Below, one piece after another: positions 5,200-5,415 of a stretch of DNA of 5,415 nt. Below the pieces are notes generated by a model. That model was not told the origin of the DNA. It saw only the letters and a program-made list of their open reading frames with translations, and searched no databases. Position numbers and translations under genes: made by a program. Source of the stretch: JALRAP01 sp046302815 (GTDB lineage: Bacteria > Bacteroidota > Bacteroidia > AKYH767-A > OLB10); contig JBKCHO010000007.1 of NCBI GenBank assembly GCA_046302815.1, positions 1 to 5,415 on the forward strand, read 5' to 3'. The first letter of the stretch is position 1. Every line of letters starts with the position of its first letter.

Positions 5200-5415
5200 A
5201 TGAAAGCATTCATTTTCCCCGGACAAGGATCGCAGTTCCCAGGCATGGGAAAGGATCTTTACGAGAGCAATGACGAAGCCAAGCAACTGTTTGAAAAGGC
5301 CAATGAGATTCTTGGGTTCCGTATAACGGACATCATGTTCAATGGAACGGAGGAGGAGCTCAAGCAAACCAAAGTAACGCAGCCTGCCATTTTTTTGCAT
5401 TCTGTAGTCAATGAT
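5200..5415 (+). CDS. fabD: Malonyl-CoA:ACP transacylase, N-terminal fragment
   Basis: The frame is open from the ATG at 5200 to the window edge, giving 72 residues. It begins MKAFIFPGQGSQFPGMGKDL, with the oxyanion-hole GQGSQ motif at residues 8-12 typical of FabD, and continues with TQPAIFLHS near residues 61-69. The catalytic GHSLG serine motif would lie just beyond the window. FabD moves malonyl groups from CoA to acyl carrier protein for fatty-acid synthesis. The gene begins 11 bases after folE and I see no TAnnTTTG box immediately in front, so read-through from the pterin operon is likely. No Shine-Dalgarno sequence is evident. Confidence 0.94.
   Translation, partial: MKAFIFPGQGSQFPGMGKDLYESNDEAKQLFEKANEILGFRITDIMFNGTEEELKQTKVTQPAIFLHSVVND

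Overview
The window looks like ordinary chromosomal DNA from a member of the Bacteroidota. The evidence is a secreted enzyme with a C-terminal type IX secretion (T9SS) sorting domain, start codons with little or no Shine-Dalgarno sequence, promoter-like TAnnTTTG boxes of the Bacteroidota sigma-A type in front of three transcription units, and the gene families themselves. The base composition is intermediate. I see no rRNA, tRNA, CRISPR array, insertion sequence or prophage. The region is densely coded, and the longest non-coding stretch is about 104 bases.

Layout. (1) Positions 1-1644 (+): the 3' part of a secreted PQQ-dependent glucose/sorbosone dehydrogenase-like protein, followed by an Ig-like domain, two tandem Gly-rich repeats and a T9SS sorting domain. 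(2) Positions 2624 to 1631 (-): a compact three-gene cell-envelope cassette of YtxH-like protein, YqjE/holin-3_6-like membrane protein and an unrecognised 147-residue protein. Its last gene overlaps the dehydrogenase gene tail to tail by 14 bases. (3) Positions 4038 to 2684 (-): futalosine hydrolase (mqnB, menaquinone biosynthesis) followed, with a 4-base overlap, by an AlbA_2 (Schlafen-type) plus winged-helix protein. (4) Positions 4143-5415 (+): a PTPS/QueD-family pterin synthase, GTP cyclohydrolase I (folE) and the 5' end of malonyl-CoA:ACP transacylase (fabD), closely spaced and probably co-transcribed at least in part.

How the genes fit together. FolE converts GTP to 7,8-dihydroneopterin triphosphate, which is the substrate of the PTPS-family enzyme encoded just upstream. 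The PTPS carries the Cys-x5-His-Gly-His spacing of tetrahydrobiopterin-type 6-pyruvoyl-tetrahydropterin synthases rather than the Cys-x3-His-Gly-His spacing of E. coli QueD, so the pair may make a reduced pterin cofactor rather than a queuosine precursor. The divergent mqnB and pterin operons share a 104-base control region with two facing TAnnTTTG boxes and a small imperfect palindrome between them. A stronger 9-bp-arm inverted repeat sits between the AlbA_2 gene and the YtxH cassette.

No clearly new system is visible. The points most worth checking are the pterin enzyme's true specificity, the coupling of an AlbA_2/winged-helix protein to mqnB, and the two intergenic palindromes.
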